Below, piece after piece: positions 47,863 to 60,900 of a stretch of DNA of 64,000 nt; position 1 is the first letter of the stretch, and every line of letters begins with the position of its first letter. Below the pieces are notes generated by a model. It ran no database searches. It was not told the origin of the DNA and saw only the letters and a list, made by a program, of their open reading frames with translations. This DNA is from Cyclina sinensis (Eukaryota > Mollusca > Bivalvia > Venerida > Veneridae): assembly GCA_012932295.1 (NCBI GenBank), contig JAAONU010000001.1, positions 49,821,134 through 49,885,133 on the forward strand. Direction: 5' to 3'. Both the position numbers and the translations under genes were made by a program.

Positions 47863-49189
47863 GTAAGCAATGGCACGCAAACGCCAAATTAAATCTCAGT
47901 ATACCATTCGTTACATAAATATCAGTAAAATAGTACCGGTATATGTCCAAACTTGAAATCTTGTAAAATATAATACATTGTTTGGCAACTTGAGATTAAC
48001 TCTGCTGTAACAAAAGTTCCATCTCGATTATGCGTAGAAAGGAAATATAAGATGTTTCTCAAACGTTTGATATATATACATACATAAATCATTTAATTTA
48101 GAAACAAACACCGTGTGAACAAAATGTCTATTTTAGAAAAGTAAATGTTCTTATGTATGGATATCAAGTATCAATACAGCCGAATCTTTACCAAAGACCC
48201 GTGAACACAGGAACTATCTTACTTTCCTATTAAGTATCATTCCAGTTTATGCTCTACCATTTGTATGCTGAAATAAAATTAGATTTCTAATTAACATAGC
48301 ATGTAGAGAACAACGACTTTATAACCACACAATTGTTGTCTTTTCCACTTGGTTGTTTAATCAATAATAAATTTGTAAAAAAAGTATTTCTTACAGTTAT
48401 ACATAATATTTTATCAGCTAGGTTATGTATTACATGTATGCTACTTCAATGAACGTAATCTTGTAGTCAATCAATTTTCATTTAACAATACCTCTTGCGG
48501 AAAAAAACTCCGATACTTTGACTGTTTTTCGTTTATTTAAATTCACTACCCTCATTACTCCTAAAGCATTTTCTAAATTGTTTATTCTTAAATTGAGTTA
48601 TTCTGAGGCTAGTTTACATATTTACGATTGCTTTATTGAAATATTACTTCCTTTTTGCGATAAACTCTGGTTATACGGAATATTGTTGAAATCAATAGCA
48701 AGACTACATTTGAAAATGCTAGCGAGAAGCCATGTTTCATTATAAAAAATAAATAAATACTTAAAGACACAGACTGAAACCTGCCATTTTCTAACAAATC
48801 TGTCTGCAATTTCTGCCTCTTTGAATACATTCTACTTCCCTAAGAGTTATAACTCCATGTTAATCTTCTTCAGAATGTCAATAACGCCGTTCATCGCCGT
48901 ATTATTTCATGTTGAAATTCTGTTGCCTTTCGATATGCCTTTTTTTAATAGATGTTATTTTTTCGTTCATTTTCCTCAAACCAATTTTTTAACTGATCTT
49001 TTGAATTTTGAATAAAATCAGATTTTTTCACTGACTTGTAAACAAAGATATTGTAACTGTTAACACTTTTTTTCCACAAGTTTTCATATTAATATCTATA
49101 ATATAGATATTACGTGTCTTCAATTCCAATCAGGGAATTTGTAGTTAGCATTATATTTGAATGACTGTTTATCACTGCGAGTAAAAGTT

Positions 49190-49550
49190 ACATAAGGTTT
49201 CTATCTCTGTATTTGAATACCCCCTAAAGCTACGTTATCAATTTTATTTGAAAAAGTCCTTGCTCCTATTATTATGTTTGTCACAGTATTTGAATAACAA
49301 ATATTACTATGTTTGTAACTGTATTTGAATTATTCCTATAAATATGTCTACTAATGTATTTGAATAGCTCCTTTCACTTTGTTTATCAGTTTATCTTTAT
49401 AACAGCTATATCTATGTGTCTGTATTTGAATAGCTCCTATCACTATTTTTTCACTGTTTTTTATATATAACTTCTAGAACTATATCTATCCGTTTACTAA
49501 AATAACTCCTATATCTATGTATTTCAGTTTATTTGAATAACTCCTAATGA
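49190..49550 (+). repeat. ~50-bp minisatellite (GTATTTGAATA) in duplication copy 1
   Basis: About seven imperfect units of GTATTTGAATA(A/G)CTCCTA then ACTATGTTTGTCACT. The corresponding array in copy 2 (57215-57400) has about four units. Confidence 0.75.
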
Positions 49551-50960
49551 GAGTAAGCAAGATGTTTTATCATTTTTTTCAACATTTTTAAATATAACCG
49601 TTCTGTTTAAACATTAATAAAAAAGTGACAAACTCTTCAAATAATTGAAAGAAAAAAATATTTCTTTATGTACTAGAAACAGATACAAAGACTTGACGAA
49701 CCTAAGAATTTCACATTCTATTTATGAATAAAAATGCAATTTAAATAAATAGAAAAGAAAATAGTTCAGATAGAATAATAGACCGATTCAGATGTACTTT
49801 TCAACTGTGTAAAAACTGAAGACTTTCAATAAATATCACATGATTTAATTATAAATTGAACAAAGAAGTGTGTTAAAACTGACCTGGAATATTCTGTTGC
49901 GTTTTGAAAAAAAATGTTGTTGTCTAGGACGACTTTGAATGATTGGAAAGTACCTCTTTCAACCTAACGGGTTAAAGTTTTAAGCGTTCATGATATGGAA
50001 ACCTGATGTCATTCATCATACATACATACATACTACACTTTTCAGACATATGAACATTTTTACAGTTATACTAGAATACTCCTAACGAGTTGTCTATTTA
50101 GACAGTTATTTAGATCTACTTATTTTTTTGGGGTACAATTTCATTTTTGGCTTTGTAATTTCATTTTTTATAGTTTTTGTCTTCTTACTTCGGTGACTTG
50201 CTGTTTACGGTAATACTTGTTTAATTTTCTCATATTTTTACTGACAGAACATATCTGATGTAGTTTTGTTTTGTCGAATCGCATTTAACAGATGTCTTAA
50301 TTGTATCTCATTCAAGACTCCCTCGATATTTCTTGATCCTCTTAATTTGACCTTTCTTAATAAAAGTTTGGATAAAAAAATCATTCATTTGCATAGCTGA
50401 ATGAACAATTAACTCTCTGTGGTGTTTTAACCGCAAGCGTCACAAGTCTGAATTCAGTCTAACCGGTCTGTTTAACTCTCCAGTGAACTGTTGTTAACCA
50501 TTATCTACGATTCGTGAATAATGATAGTCTCACTTAATTAGTAACTTCAAGAAAATCCATATAAATGTGTCACCTAAAGTATGTTATTTATACTCTCTTA
50601 GAATCCTTAAGATTTGTCTTTCAGACGTATAATTCAGACGTAAGACACAGATACAGGTCAACCGGCTTAAGATTTAGAAACTAACAAGAAGAGTGTTTAG
50701 AACGACCCATTTACAACACAGAAAATATCACGAAAGAATTAGACAGTAAAGGAGATGCATTTTACCATTTTTGTCTTCAGTGAAATGTAAAAGAGAAATA
50801 TTTCAACAAATACATGGCAAAGATTCGCAGCGAATATTTGCCCATTTCATAAACAGATTTCTTGTAAAATATATTTCAGCACAATTCAAACAAGATATGA
50901 AATACAATAAACATGCAGGTCTTACGTCTGGTGATGAAGTTGTTTCGTAGCTGTTTTTAA

Positions 50961-53764
50961 TAAAATTATTTGCGAACACTGATTAAATGTAACGTCTTAC
51001 AAAAGTTACAGTGTACAAACTTGTTTTAAAAGCAAATATACTGTACCTGAACCTGTATAATCAATTTTAAAATAATGAACGAATTAAAAAAAATCATGTA
51101 GTTATTCAGCAGTAAATAGGAGACAACAACACAGCAATATTTCATCAGTTAGATTTGGAGAGTAAAGATAATAATATGGAATTTTATATTAAAGGAAGCT
51201 ACTTTCGTGAATGAAATATCATTACCCCCTTAAATATATTATGTGTTCCATGTTTATGAAGGTATCATAAATCCTATAATTATAAGAGGTTTATTAAATT
51301 GATATACAATATATTTATTACATTTATTGATACTTCAATATACAATTAAACTATCTTTTGTACAATAAATTTGCATGATCCATATCCATTTCATGATTTA
51401 ATTTCAAAATTTGAAATGTACGTATATATATTTAGTTATATCCAGTCACTCCAAGAAACATATAAACTCCTAAGTGAGTACTTTATGAAATATTTGCTAC
51501 ATTTTGGTTTTGCTTAAACCTGTACTCTACTGCACAAAGTTTTCAGACCGGTTGTTCAGGCCTGTTGTAAAAATAAACAGCCAGTACTGAGAAAAAAATT
51601 ACGGTTTTAACTTATTTTAGGAATAATAATTCAATTATTTCACATTTGCACTTTTGTTTCGAAAATAGTGATAAAAATATACGTTTCTGGAAGGTACCTA
51701 ATTCGATAATGACTTAATTTGTTTTGATATAAGTTCTTGTAAAATATAATATAAATCCTGCAACTGGGGAAAAGAAAATTTTGTATCAATGTTAAACAGA
51801 CGCCACTTCTGTATTTTATGCATTTCAATCTGACGTTTTCTGTTTGTGTTTTTTTTCTTTCTTTGCGCTTGGGGAGTTTATAAGTTAATTTCCATACATA
51901 AAAAAGGTATTAAGACTCATTTAAATTGTAAACGTTTTGCCGAGTTCAATTTTAAGAGAATTAAATGAATTGGCTGTTTCTTAATTGCCATTTAACTCGT
52001 GTAACCGCACGGTGTACTATTCTTGCGTTTAACTGAAAGGCTCGGCAAAACTGCAAAATACTTGAAATAAAATGAGGTCAAAAAAGTTAATTAAATCTTA
52101 AGGATGGTACATGTACATGACTGTGTCAAGGTATTCGATTCAGATTAAACTCTATATCTCAGAATTAAATAATTTCTTGATCTTTCAACTAGACTTCTGT
52201 TATAGTTAATTGTAAAGAAACAAGTGAGCCTTGATCAGTATAAACTAAATGCTCCGGTTAAGTATAAGAACAATCTACATAATACAAGAAATCGTTAATA
52301 TACTACATCAAATTTAAATAACGCAACTGTCAGCTTCAGGGTCCTTCTCTAGGACGGAGTTGCAGACTTGCAAAAACCTGAAGGTAGATGTGTCACCAAT
52401 TTAACAGCAATAAGATCACACAAATTAACAGTTTAATACATTCATCATTTTATAAATGTTTCTTGCATAGTGTTTAATAGCAAGGAAAGTAGTAAGTCAA
52501 GCACTCAAATATTAAAAGATCTGGCGTGAAGACAGATGTTACAAGTACCCAAGTATCTATTTAAGTTGCTTATGAATGAACAGTATTTAAGCTAATCAAA
52601 CTGTCGAATTCCTGTTATATAAAGTGTGCGCTATGTTAAACCCAAGCAGTAGACCATATATAAAACAAGATGTAAAGTTTAATCACAGAATATGTCTTTT
52701 AGTAAAAGAAAAAGACATCATTTCAAATGATCGTACAAAAAATCAATGCTAATGTTGTTAAGTATCACGAGCTACAAACTGTCTCGTAATCTATATGACT
52801 GAAAGTTGTTTGCAGCATACATCTTGGAAAAACGTCACTAGAATCAGTGACGTATATAAATCTTTTTGATTGAATGTGAGATGGATCTTTAGATGTATAA
52901 AAGTTCCCTGATTCACTAGATATAATAAATCATCGTTGTTTCAATCATTTAGAAGGGAAATTATTAAGCCATTCTGTCATAAATACTGAAACTGGACTCG
53001 GAAAACTTATCTAACTTCGGAAAACGAATGAAAACAGAAGAAAACAAGGAAATGCCATGTTAAATAATTTTTAATTCATTCATTAGTATAAATGCAAGCT
53101 GTGCATGTTTTTGAATCGCCTATTCATACACTATGAGCGAGACTTGGATATGAAAAATATAAATCTACCCGTTGAGTTCAGTTAAAGTAATACTGGGTAG
53201 GATATGAGTTGATTTGACAAATTTTGCCAAGCAAAAGAAGTGTGCTTGTTTTTTTTTAATCTTGCTAATGTGTCCGAAATAGAATTTACTTGAGACTATG
53301 AAACAGAACATGTGCCACCAGGACTGTAATGTTGACTCAATATAACACTTTAAAATTCTTTTAACTAAGGGGGTTTCGTTTATCGCATATTCGTGTGGGA
53401 TAATATGTCTGAAGTCACGAACTAAAATCTTATCCAACCTTTCTATCAAATTGTGTCGTTGAATGATATAATGTTATATCACGAACTGTGCAATTTTAAG
53501 TATATCACGGGGAAAATAACACTTACCACATAAATCATAGATACATAATAATTGCTGGAATCAATGTCATATGCATTTTTTTTCTGGAAAGACATCAGCT
53601 CAGTCTCTAGATACAATAATTATATGTCACTCAAGCTGAAATAAAACGCAACTGTTTCCTTACATTCAGAAACTAATAAATAATAATCGTGATAAGTCTT
53701 CGTTTTGTTTTCGTTTCAAATACTGAAATACAAGTCCATATGAGAAAAACGCATGTACCAAGAT
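50961..53764. other. Spacer between the two duplication copies, nothing recognised
   Basis: AT-rich DNA without exon-like frames or tandem repeats. The minus-strand open frame at 53165-53449 has no recognisable domain. Confidence 0.5.
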
Positions 53765-53768
53765 TTTG

Positions 53769-53800
53769 TAATACAGATATCTGCAGAAAGGATTAGTTCA
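53769..53800 (+). pseudogene. Fragment of the last exon of a vWA gene
   Basis: The bases AATACAGATATCTGCAGAAA and what follows encode RYLQKGLVH and a TAA. This is the C-terminal end seen in copy D ([10 protein letters not shown]), with one codon deleted. Nothing upstream matches the rest of exon 5, so the fragment marks the duplication breakpoint. Confidence 0.8.
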
Positions 53801-55457
53801 TTAAACCCTTTATGATAAATTTCATCTTTTGATATCTTGTGTTTTTATTTTATTTTATCTATAATTACGCTACTATTCATCGACAAAAAACCATTGGAAG
53901 ATTATACTACAATCCAATCATGGGTCATCTTGAACGAAATCACTTACTACATAATGTCTAAAATATATCGTTCATGAAAATAAGCATTATAAAATGATTA
54001 AGGCATCATTCTGATTTTTTGAATGAAGGACTTAGAAGTAGCAGGTCTCTTAAAAGATATTAAACATGCTTTATATAAAGAGGAGACTTTTAATTTAAAC
54101 ACTTCTTAACAAAACTGTTTTATCAAAGCATGTTAAATGAACTTTTAACAGTGAACACATACTGATTCGTGGAAAAGACAGCACGATCAGATTGAATAGA
54201 TGTGTATTGTGAAACACAATATAACCTAAGGATACTCAGCTATTGTCACTTAATTAATCTCATTAAAACTTACTTCAATAACTAACTTGACTTTAACAGA
54301 TGACATTCAAGTATACAACTTGTAAGATGTAGCAAAATATATATATCTCTGTTACCTTAAAACAATGGCTTATATCAAGGCTTATATCATTTCATATATA
54401 TTTTGTTTTAGAACTCTATGCGGTACATGTCGTAACAAAATGAATTTCATCACCCACCAATTTTAGTCTTCTTTTTTCTGTACTGGAACTTATCACATCT
54501 CTTAGTGCGAAGACTTTCCATTTCAAACTGTCTTTAAGTTGACAATGTTTTGCATTTTTATAACAACAGACACATTACTTTTTAACTATCGTATAGTAAT
54601 ATATTATAGAAAAAAAATTTCACTAGGATTTTAGATACTGTAAAAATGAATGTTTGAAATCCAACTGTCTTTTGCTCAAACAAAGTCTGACTTTCAGAAA
54701 ATGACTTATGCAAGAAACTGTCGGTATCATTTGATTTAAGTCCATAAAATATTAAGAATGCTTAGTAAAGCATCAAAATATAAAGTTTTTCTGCCTAATT
54801 CGCAAGTGACTACATTATTCGTTGCTTGTACGTTGACATAAAGAACATACCTCAAGCGTTGCTGAGTCTGTATTTATAGTTCCCAATTTCACACTTCCAT
54901 AAAATGATAAGCATGATCAAATATATGAAATATTGTTGTATTTGACAATTTATTCGCTGTATTTTGTAGATAAAATGTTGATCAAAAATATGTGATTTCC
55001 TTTGTTAAAAGTACATCGTGTTGTCTGAATGTTTACCTAACATAGCACTGGAAGCATCCCGCATGGTTTAGCATAAAATATTGAAAAACAATTATGACAA
55101 GTCGAAGAAGAGTTTAAATGGTTTTATTTTACCTATTTATCTTTGATTGGGAAACAAGTTCTTTCTGCTTGTATTAATTCTTCTAAAAGACTGCTTCTTA
55201 TGCCTAAAATAGAATTTGTGCCGAAATTGAGGAATGTCAAAACTCAGGGGTAGAATTTGAACCAGGACTTTCGGACTTGGATTGATTTTTACCTTTCATT
55301 AACACGTTAAAATAGCTTTTATTTATATCAGAAATATGTTATTGATTAACGTTTCATATTATTTCTTGGCTAAGACGCCATTTAGTTTTTTATATAGTGC
55401 ACAGTTAAGTGATACTGAGTTTACTGATTAAGATATACTTAAGATTTTCTTTGCATT

Positions 55458-56345
55458 TTTAGCTCGACTATTCCAAGAGTAAAGAGGGCTGTTGCATTTG
55501 GCACGGCGTCAGAGTCGGCGTTGGTTAAAGTCTTTTATTAAGTGTAATACCTTGTTCATTATCAAGGGGATTCAATTGAAAATTTAAAATACTTGCATAT
55601 AATCACAAGGCCCCCGTGAGGGACAGGGGACCTAACTGTTCTAGGAACATTTACAGAATTATTCCCCCTTTTAACTTTAAAATTTTCATTGAAGTTTTTT
55701 ACTCAGTGTTAGAGCTTGTTCATTATTTAGGGGTTTTAACTGAAACTTATAATGCTTGTATTTACTGAAAAAGGGGACAAAGGGCATAACAGTATCATAT
55801 CATATTTACAGAATTATGTCCATTTTGAAATTTTAATTTATTTTTTTCAATTAGTGTAATAGCATGTTATTTATCAAGGAATTCAATTGACACTTAAAAT
55901 AACTGCATATAGTAACAATAGTACCAGCTGTGTAACAAATGGCATAACTCCAATATTTCAGAATAATGCCCCTGTCATATAGAATTTTGGTCTTATTTAA
56001 TGATAAAATGTATCATCTTGTTTATTATGGAATATTTAACTAAAAATGTGAATAAGGCTTTACTCTGGGACAAGATGCTCCTTTCAAGTCAATTTTGTTT
56101 TGAATTATGCCCCTTTTTACGTGCAATTTCTTTTCAAAATTTATGAGAAAAAAGTTTTGTGTCAAGGGAAACCTATAATAACTTGCTTACAGAGTGAGTT
56201 TAAAAAATAAGGTACATTATTCTGTCATGGGTTTTGACTACATGAATTCCTTTTGCGACAAAGAATTATGGTTAAGAAACAAGCTTTATTAAAGACATGC
56301 TCAGATGCCACTAGGGCGCTGACATCAGATAGCTCTTGATAAAAA
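55458..56345 (+). repeat. Dispersed 'tttagctcgacta' repeat inserted in duplication copy 2
   Basis: Starts TTTTTAGCTCGACTATTCCA, then GGCGTCAGAGTCGGCGTTGG, followed by several diverged ~150-bp units (GTTCATTAT..GGG and AATTATGCCCCTTTT). It ends near GACATCAGATAGCTCTTGAT. The flanks join to match copy 1 around 47695-47705. I recognise this as a frequent bivalve repeat start. Confidence 0.75.
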
Positions 56346-57214
56346 CGTAAAACCTACCCATTTAGGGAAAACAAATCATTTGCGTTTCTATGGGTAATCT
56401 GTGATAATATACTGACAAACCCAGAAATGTTTGCCAAGATTAAGACCACTTATCTAGAGCGGCTGAAAGGAAACACTAAGACTCGTGCACAAGGGAAGTA
56501 AATCAGTTTTCTTTCTGTCAAAATCTCTGGCGAAATAAAATTCCAATACTTTACCCTTCTTTTGTTTAATTGAATTCATTACCCTCATAACTTATACAAC
56601 GGTTATTTCTAAATAGTTGATTCTTTAATTTAGTTATTCTGGGTCTAGTTTACATATTTACGATTGCTATATTCAAATATTACTTCCTTTTCCCAATAAA
56701 CTCTGTTTTTACAGGATCTACGCCCATTGCTGAAATCAATAGCTAGACTACATTTGAAAATACAATCGAGAATCCATGTTTCATTATAAAAAACAAGTCA
56801 ATACTTAGACTTGCCATTCTCTCAAAAAATTTTCTGCAATCTTTAAACACGTTCTACCTCCTTAAGAGCTAGGACTTACTACTTGGTGTAAATCTTTCTC
56901 AGAATTTCATTATCGCCATTTAACGCTGTGTTATTTCATGTTGAAATTTTGTTGCCTTTCGATAAGTCTAACCGTTTAAATTGTGTGTAGATATTTATTT
57001 TTTTTCGTTCATTTAGCTTCAAACTTTTTCCAACTGATCTTTTGGATTTTAAATAAAATCAGATTGTTCACTGACTTGTAAATTAAGATGTTAAAACTGC
57101 ATCCGCACTGTTCACACTTTTTTCAAATCAATATCTGTATGTCTTCAATTTCAGTCAGGGAAGTTGTAGTTAACTTTATATTTTATTGACTATTTATCGT
57201 TCCGAGCGAACGTC

Positions 57215-57400
57215 ACAAGAGGTTTGTGTCACTGTATTTGAATACCTCCTAAAGCTGTTATTAACTTTGTATGAACAATTCCTATTATTGTTTGTCACTG
57301 TATTTGAATAACAACTGTTACTATGTTTATAACTGTATTTGAATTACTCATAACTATGTCTACAAATGTATTTGAATAGCTCCATTAACTTTGTTTCATA
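57215..57400 (+). repeat. ~50-bp minisatellite (GTATTTGAATA) in duplication copy 2
   Basis: About four units matching the array at 49190-49550 in copy 1. The copy number differs between the duplicates. Confidence 0.7.
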
Positions 57401-59711
57401 ACATGATTTAATATGTAATTGAACAAAACATATGCTGATAAACCGACCTGAAATATTCTTAAGCGTTTTGAAAAGAATGCGTTTGTCTAGAACGACTTTG
57501 AATGACTGGCAAAGCCTTTTTTAACCTTACGGGTTAGAATTTTAAGCGCTGATGATGTGAAGACCGCCGCTATTTATCATACCACATTTTTCAGACAACA
57601 TTATTCTCATATCTACATTTTTACACTTATACTGGAATACTCCTACAGAGTTGTCAATTTTGACAGTAATTAAGATCTACACATCTTTTTTTGGTACAAT
57701 TTCATTATAGCTCTGTAATTAAGCCTTTTTTTTATAGTCTTTGTCTTCTTACTTCAGTGACTTATTTACGGTAATATTGTATAATTCTCTCTAACGTGTT
57801 TATTACTGACTGAAAATATCTGACGTAGGTTTGTTTGTCGTATCGCGTTAAACGGACGTCTTTACTGGATCTTATTCAAGTATCTCTCGATATTTCTTGA
57901 TCTTCTTTATTTGACATTTCTTAATAAATGTTTGGATAAAGAAATTGTTCATTTGCGTAGCTGAATTAACATTTAACTCTGTTGTTTTTTTTCAACCGGA
58001 AGCGTCACAAGTCTGAATTCAGTCTAAAAAGAATTAACTTAACCGGTCTGTTTAACTCTCCAATGACCTGTTGTTAAACATTATCTTCACTACGTGAATA
58101 ATGAATAATCTGACTTAATAAGTGGCTTCCAGAAAATGTATCAAGAATTGTATGTTCTTTATTGTCTCTCAGATTTCTTAAGATTAGTCTCGCGGGTGTT
58201 ATTCAGATGCAAAACTCAGATACAGATTTTGGAAACCAACAAGAGTAATGTTTGGAATGACTTGTTTTCTACACACAGAATAGCACGAAAACATTAAGTT
58301 TTAGAAAGTAAAGGAGATGGAATTACAAGTTGTCTGCAGCGAATACTAAAAGCGAAATATTTCAACAATATACATGGGAAAAATTTGTAGCAGATATTTG
58401 CCAATTTCATAGAAAGATTACTTGTAAAGTATCTTTCAGTACAATTCAAACAGATATGAAATACCATTCACATGATGAACTTAAGTCTGCTGTTGAATAT
58501 GGTTTGTGGCTGTTTTGCCAGAAGTTAATATACTTTACACTCAACACGCAAAATGGATTCCAGAACCACACGTAATTCGTAGTTATCTAAATTTTGCAGA
58601 GTAATCCTTCACAAAGGACACGTTCTGCAGTGTTTTTGATAAACTGATGCTTTTTGATAAATTTAATCTTCTGAAGGAGAGAGTAAAATAGCGACGTGAA
58701 TTCGGCTCAACTTAGAGTAATACGAAGAATAACTGTATTATGAGATTCTTGTTCTTATTGAAAGGAATATACTAGAAGACCAATGTAATAAATTCAAGGT
58801 CATATTCTCACTCTTCTTTTATTATTTAAGTTATTCAGGAGCTTCTATCTCTTAAGACATGGGGAAAAATGATGTAGGCCCCTTCACCCGCAGACATCAC
58901 CTATCAAATGTTGACTAAAGCTTGGTACATCTTTCATCTTTGAATTATTACAAATTTACTTTTAATTCGTATAGTTGTACAAAATTTCCTTTAGGCAAAT
59001 TTTATTTTGACCGAAACCATGTCTACAAGTAATCAAATAATGTCAAAATAACTCGCAAAAAAGAAGACAATATTAATTTCTTCGTATGAGTCAGTTTTCT
59101 TCATTTAAAGATGAATCAATTATATTGAAATTTAATAATACAATAAATTATTGTTTTTAGGAGCTATAAATCTTGATTTATCAAACCAGCCTGGATGTAA
59201 TTAAAGGTAATTAAGTTCTTCTCCTCAACTGGCAACTATTCAGTCTGTTTCCAGTAAAAAAAAAAAGTCAAAATATTTATTGAAACTTGATACATGTTTT
59301 TCACCAGGAAAAAACTTATGGCGGTATGTTTGAAAATATATCATGAAATATATGACAAATCGAGAAGATAAAGATGATCATATGATTAGCATGAACAACA
59401 AGTCATCTGATAATAGTTTGTGCTGATCTCTTTTGGACAGTATTTTTTCATTGAAATTCACTCCTACCTGTTAATAGAACGTCGCAGATGTAAAAGAGGA
59501 TAGGTCTTGTAAAATACCCACGCCCCCACAAAACAACAACAACAACAAAAACATGCCTTCAGATCATAAATGATCATAGATGCAATTCGTTGTGTTATGG
59601 AAACATGAAAGGAAGTGATTACCGTAGCTTAGAAACACACTCGTAAATCATTATGAGGACGACACAACTTTAAAATAGAAGACGCGAGATATTTATGGGG
59701 AATGTACGGAA

Positions 59712-59995
59712 CATTTAAGGTGTCGTGATTTCGCCTTTTTCGAGCTTTCGCATTTTCGCCCTGCCAAACGAAAGCATGAAAGGTACATGTTTTTTTCAAG
59801 TGGCGGGGCGAAATGAAGAAAACATGACAAAGTCACCGTTTTTCGTGTTTTCGACCTTTTGCCACGCAAAGGTGAAAACACGTAGACATGACATCACACC
59901 TAAAATGTGTCGTGCTTTTGCACAAATCTGTCGTTCTTCACATTTTTGCGTTGGCGCGATAAAATGTCCAAAATACGAAAACACGACAAAATCAA
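59712..59995. repeat. Possible foldback repeat (GTCGTGTTTTCG motif)
   Basis: GC-richer than its flanks. The left end reads GGTGTCGTGATTTCGCC. The right end reads CGAAAACACGACAAAAT, an inverted relative. TTTTCG and CGAAAA blocks recur between them in both orientations. The open frames on both strands follow from this structure. Confidence 0.5.
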
Positions 59996-60621
59996 CTCTA
60001 GGTTGTATTCTATATTATTTGATATCGGAAACAAATGAAAGTACGGACATATCCATTTTAACACGTTGTAACTATCTGTTGATCAATTAAAACTGTCTAA
60101 ATACAAATTAACTTTTATGAAGATGCATTCTGCAAGACAAATCAAGTGAGAAATACCATTTCATGTCTAAACGCTACCAAGGATCAAGTAAAAGTACACA
60201 CATCTTTTCCATTAAAAAATATTTTGTCAGCCGTCAAGAGTAGCATTTAGGGAATAACCGAGTGGTGAGACACATGCGTTTTTCTCTTGAAAAAGCAAAA
60301 CTAGTTTTTTTTGCTCATTCGTTTTCAAAACTTTATTAGTTATGAAAGAAAAATCTTCTAAATGCTTGAATGTGCGTAGTGCAATTATTGAGTGACATTT
60401 GACTCTATAACAACTTTTTTCTATTTATTTTTTCATCTATTCAAAAACATTTTTTTAATTAAGTACCATCATGGCTTTAATAAATTCGTTTCTAATACTA
60501 GTATAGGACGATGTGTCGTGCCTGAAAATAATTTCGTAACAACGGAAATGTTATTCATTTCGTGACGAAGCCACATTTTCTGTCGCTATCAACTGTTTAG
60601 ATAGCTGATGTTTCCAAAGTG

Positions 60622-60900
60622 TCAGTTTTCTGTTCCAGCGTATACATAATAAAATGTAGCTTTGTCTTCAGTTTTCTGTAGCAGCATATATATAATAAAA
60701 TGTAGCTTTGTCTTCAGTTTTCTGTAGCAGCATATATATAATAAAATGTAGCTTTGTCTTCAGTTTTCTGTAGCAGCATATATATAATAAAATGTAGCTT
60801 TGTCTTCAGTTTTCTGTAGCAGCATATATATAATAAAATGTAGCTTTGTCTTCAGTTTTCTGTAGCAGCATAATATATATAATAAAATGTAGCTTTGTCT
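60622..60900 (+). repeat. 46-bp minisatellite, six copies
   Basis: Units start TCAGTTTTCTGTAGCAGCAT and end AAAATGTAGCTTTGTCT. Copies begin at 60622, 60668, 60714, 60760, 60806 and 60852. Copies 2-5 are identical as read. The first has several changes and the last has a 3-base insertion in its TA run. Confidence 0.97.

Larger units (their letters stand above)
45152..50960 (+). repeat. Segmental duplication, copy 1
   Basis: Starts inside exon 5 of vWA copy D and runs about 5.8 kb downstream. Collinear matches to copy 2 include AAAGGATTAGTTAATTAAAC (45152) with 53783, GTCATCTTGAACGAAATCAC (45287) with 53922, CTTAGAAGTAGCAGGTCTCT (45401) with 54030, ATCTAGAGCGGCTGAA (47828) with 56451, and ATTTCTTGATCCTCTTAATT (50329) with 57891. 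Copy 1 has an extra dispersed repeat (46350-47035) and about 600 bases (47900-48490) not seen in copy 2. No intact gene was recognised inside. It is mostly non-coding AT-rich DNA. Confidence 0.85.
53765..58590 (+). repeat. Segmental duplication, copy 2
   Basis: Diverged second copy of the region downstream of vWA copy D, in the same orientation, about 8.6 kb further on. The left break falls within the last exon of the vWA gene. Copy 2 carries a separate dispersed-repeat insertion (55458-56345), absent from copy 1, and lacks the 46350-47035 repeat. Many single-base changes and small indels show that the duplication is not recent. Confidence 0.85.

Noticed and set aside
58330..58575. 81-codon open frame near the end of duplication copy 2
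   Set aside because: Reading the aligned part of copy 1 (about 50780-50940) shows frame-changing indels between the copies, so no coding constraint is visible.
59693..60090. Open frames of 60-120 codons on both strands
   Set aside because: They fall within the self-inverted repeat patch and read as biased Ser/Phe/Cys-rich peptides with no domain.
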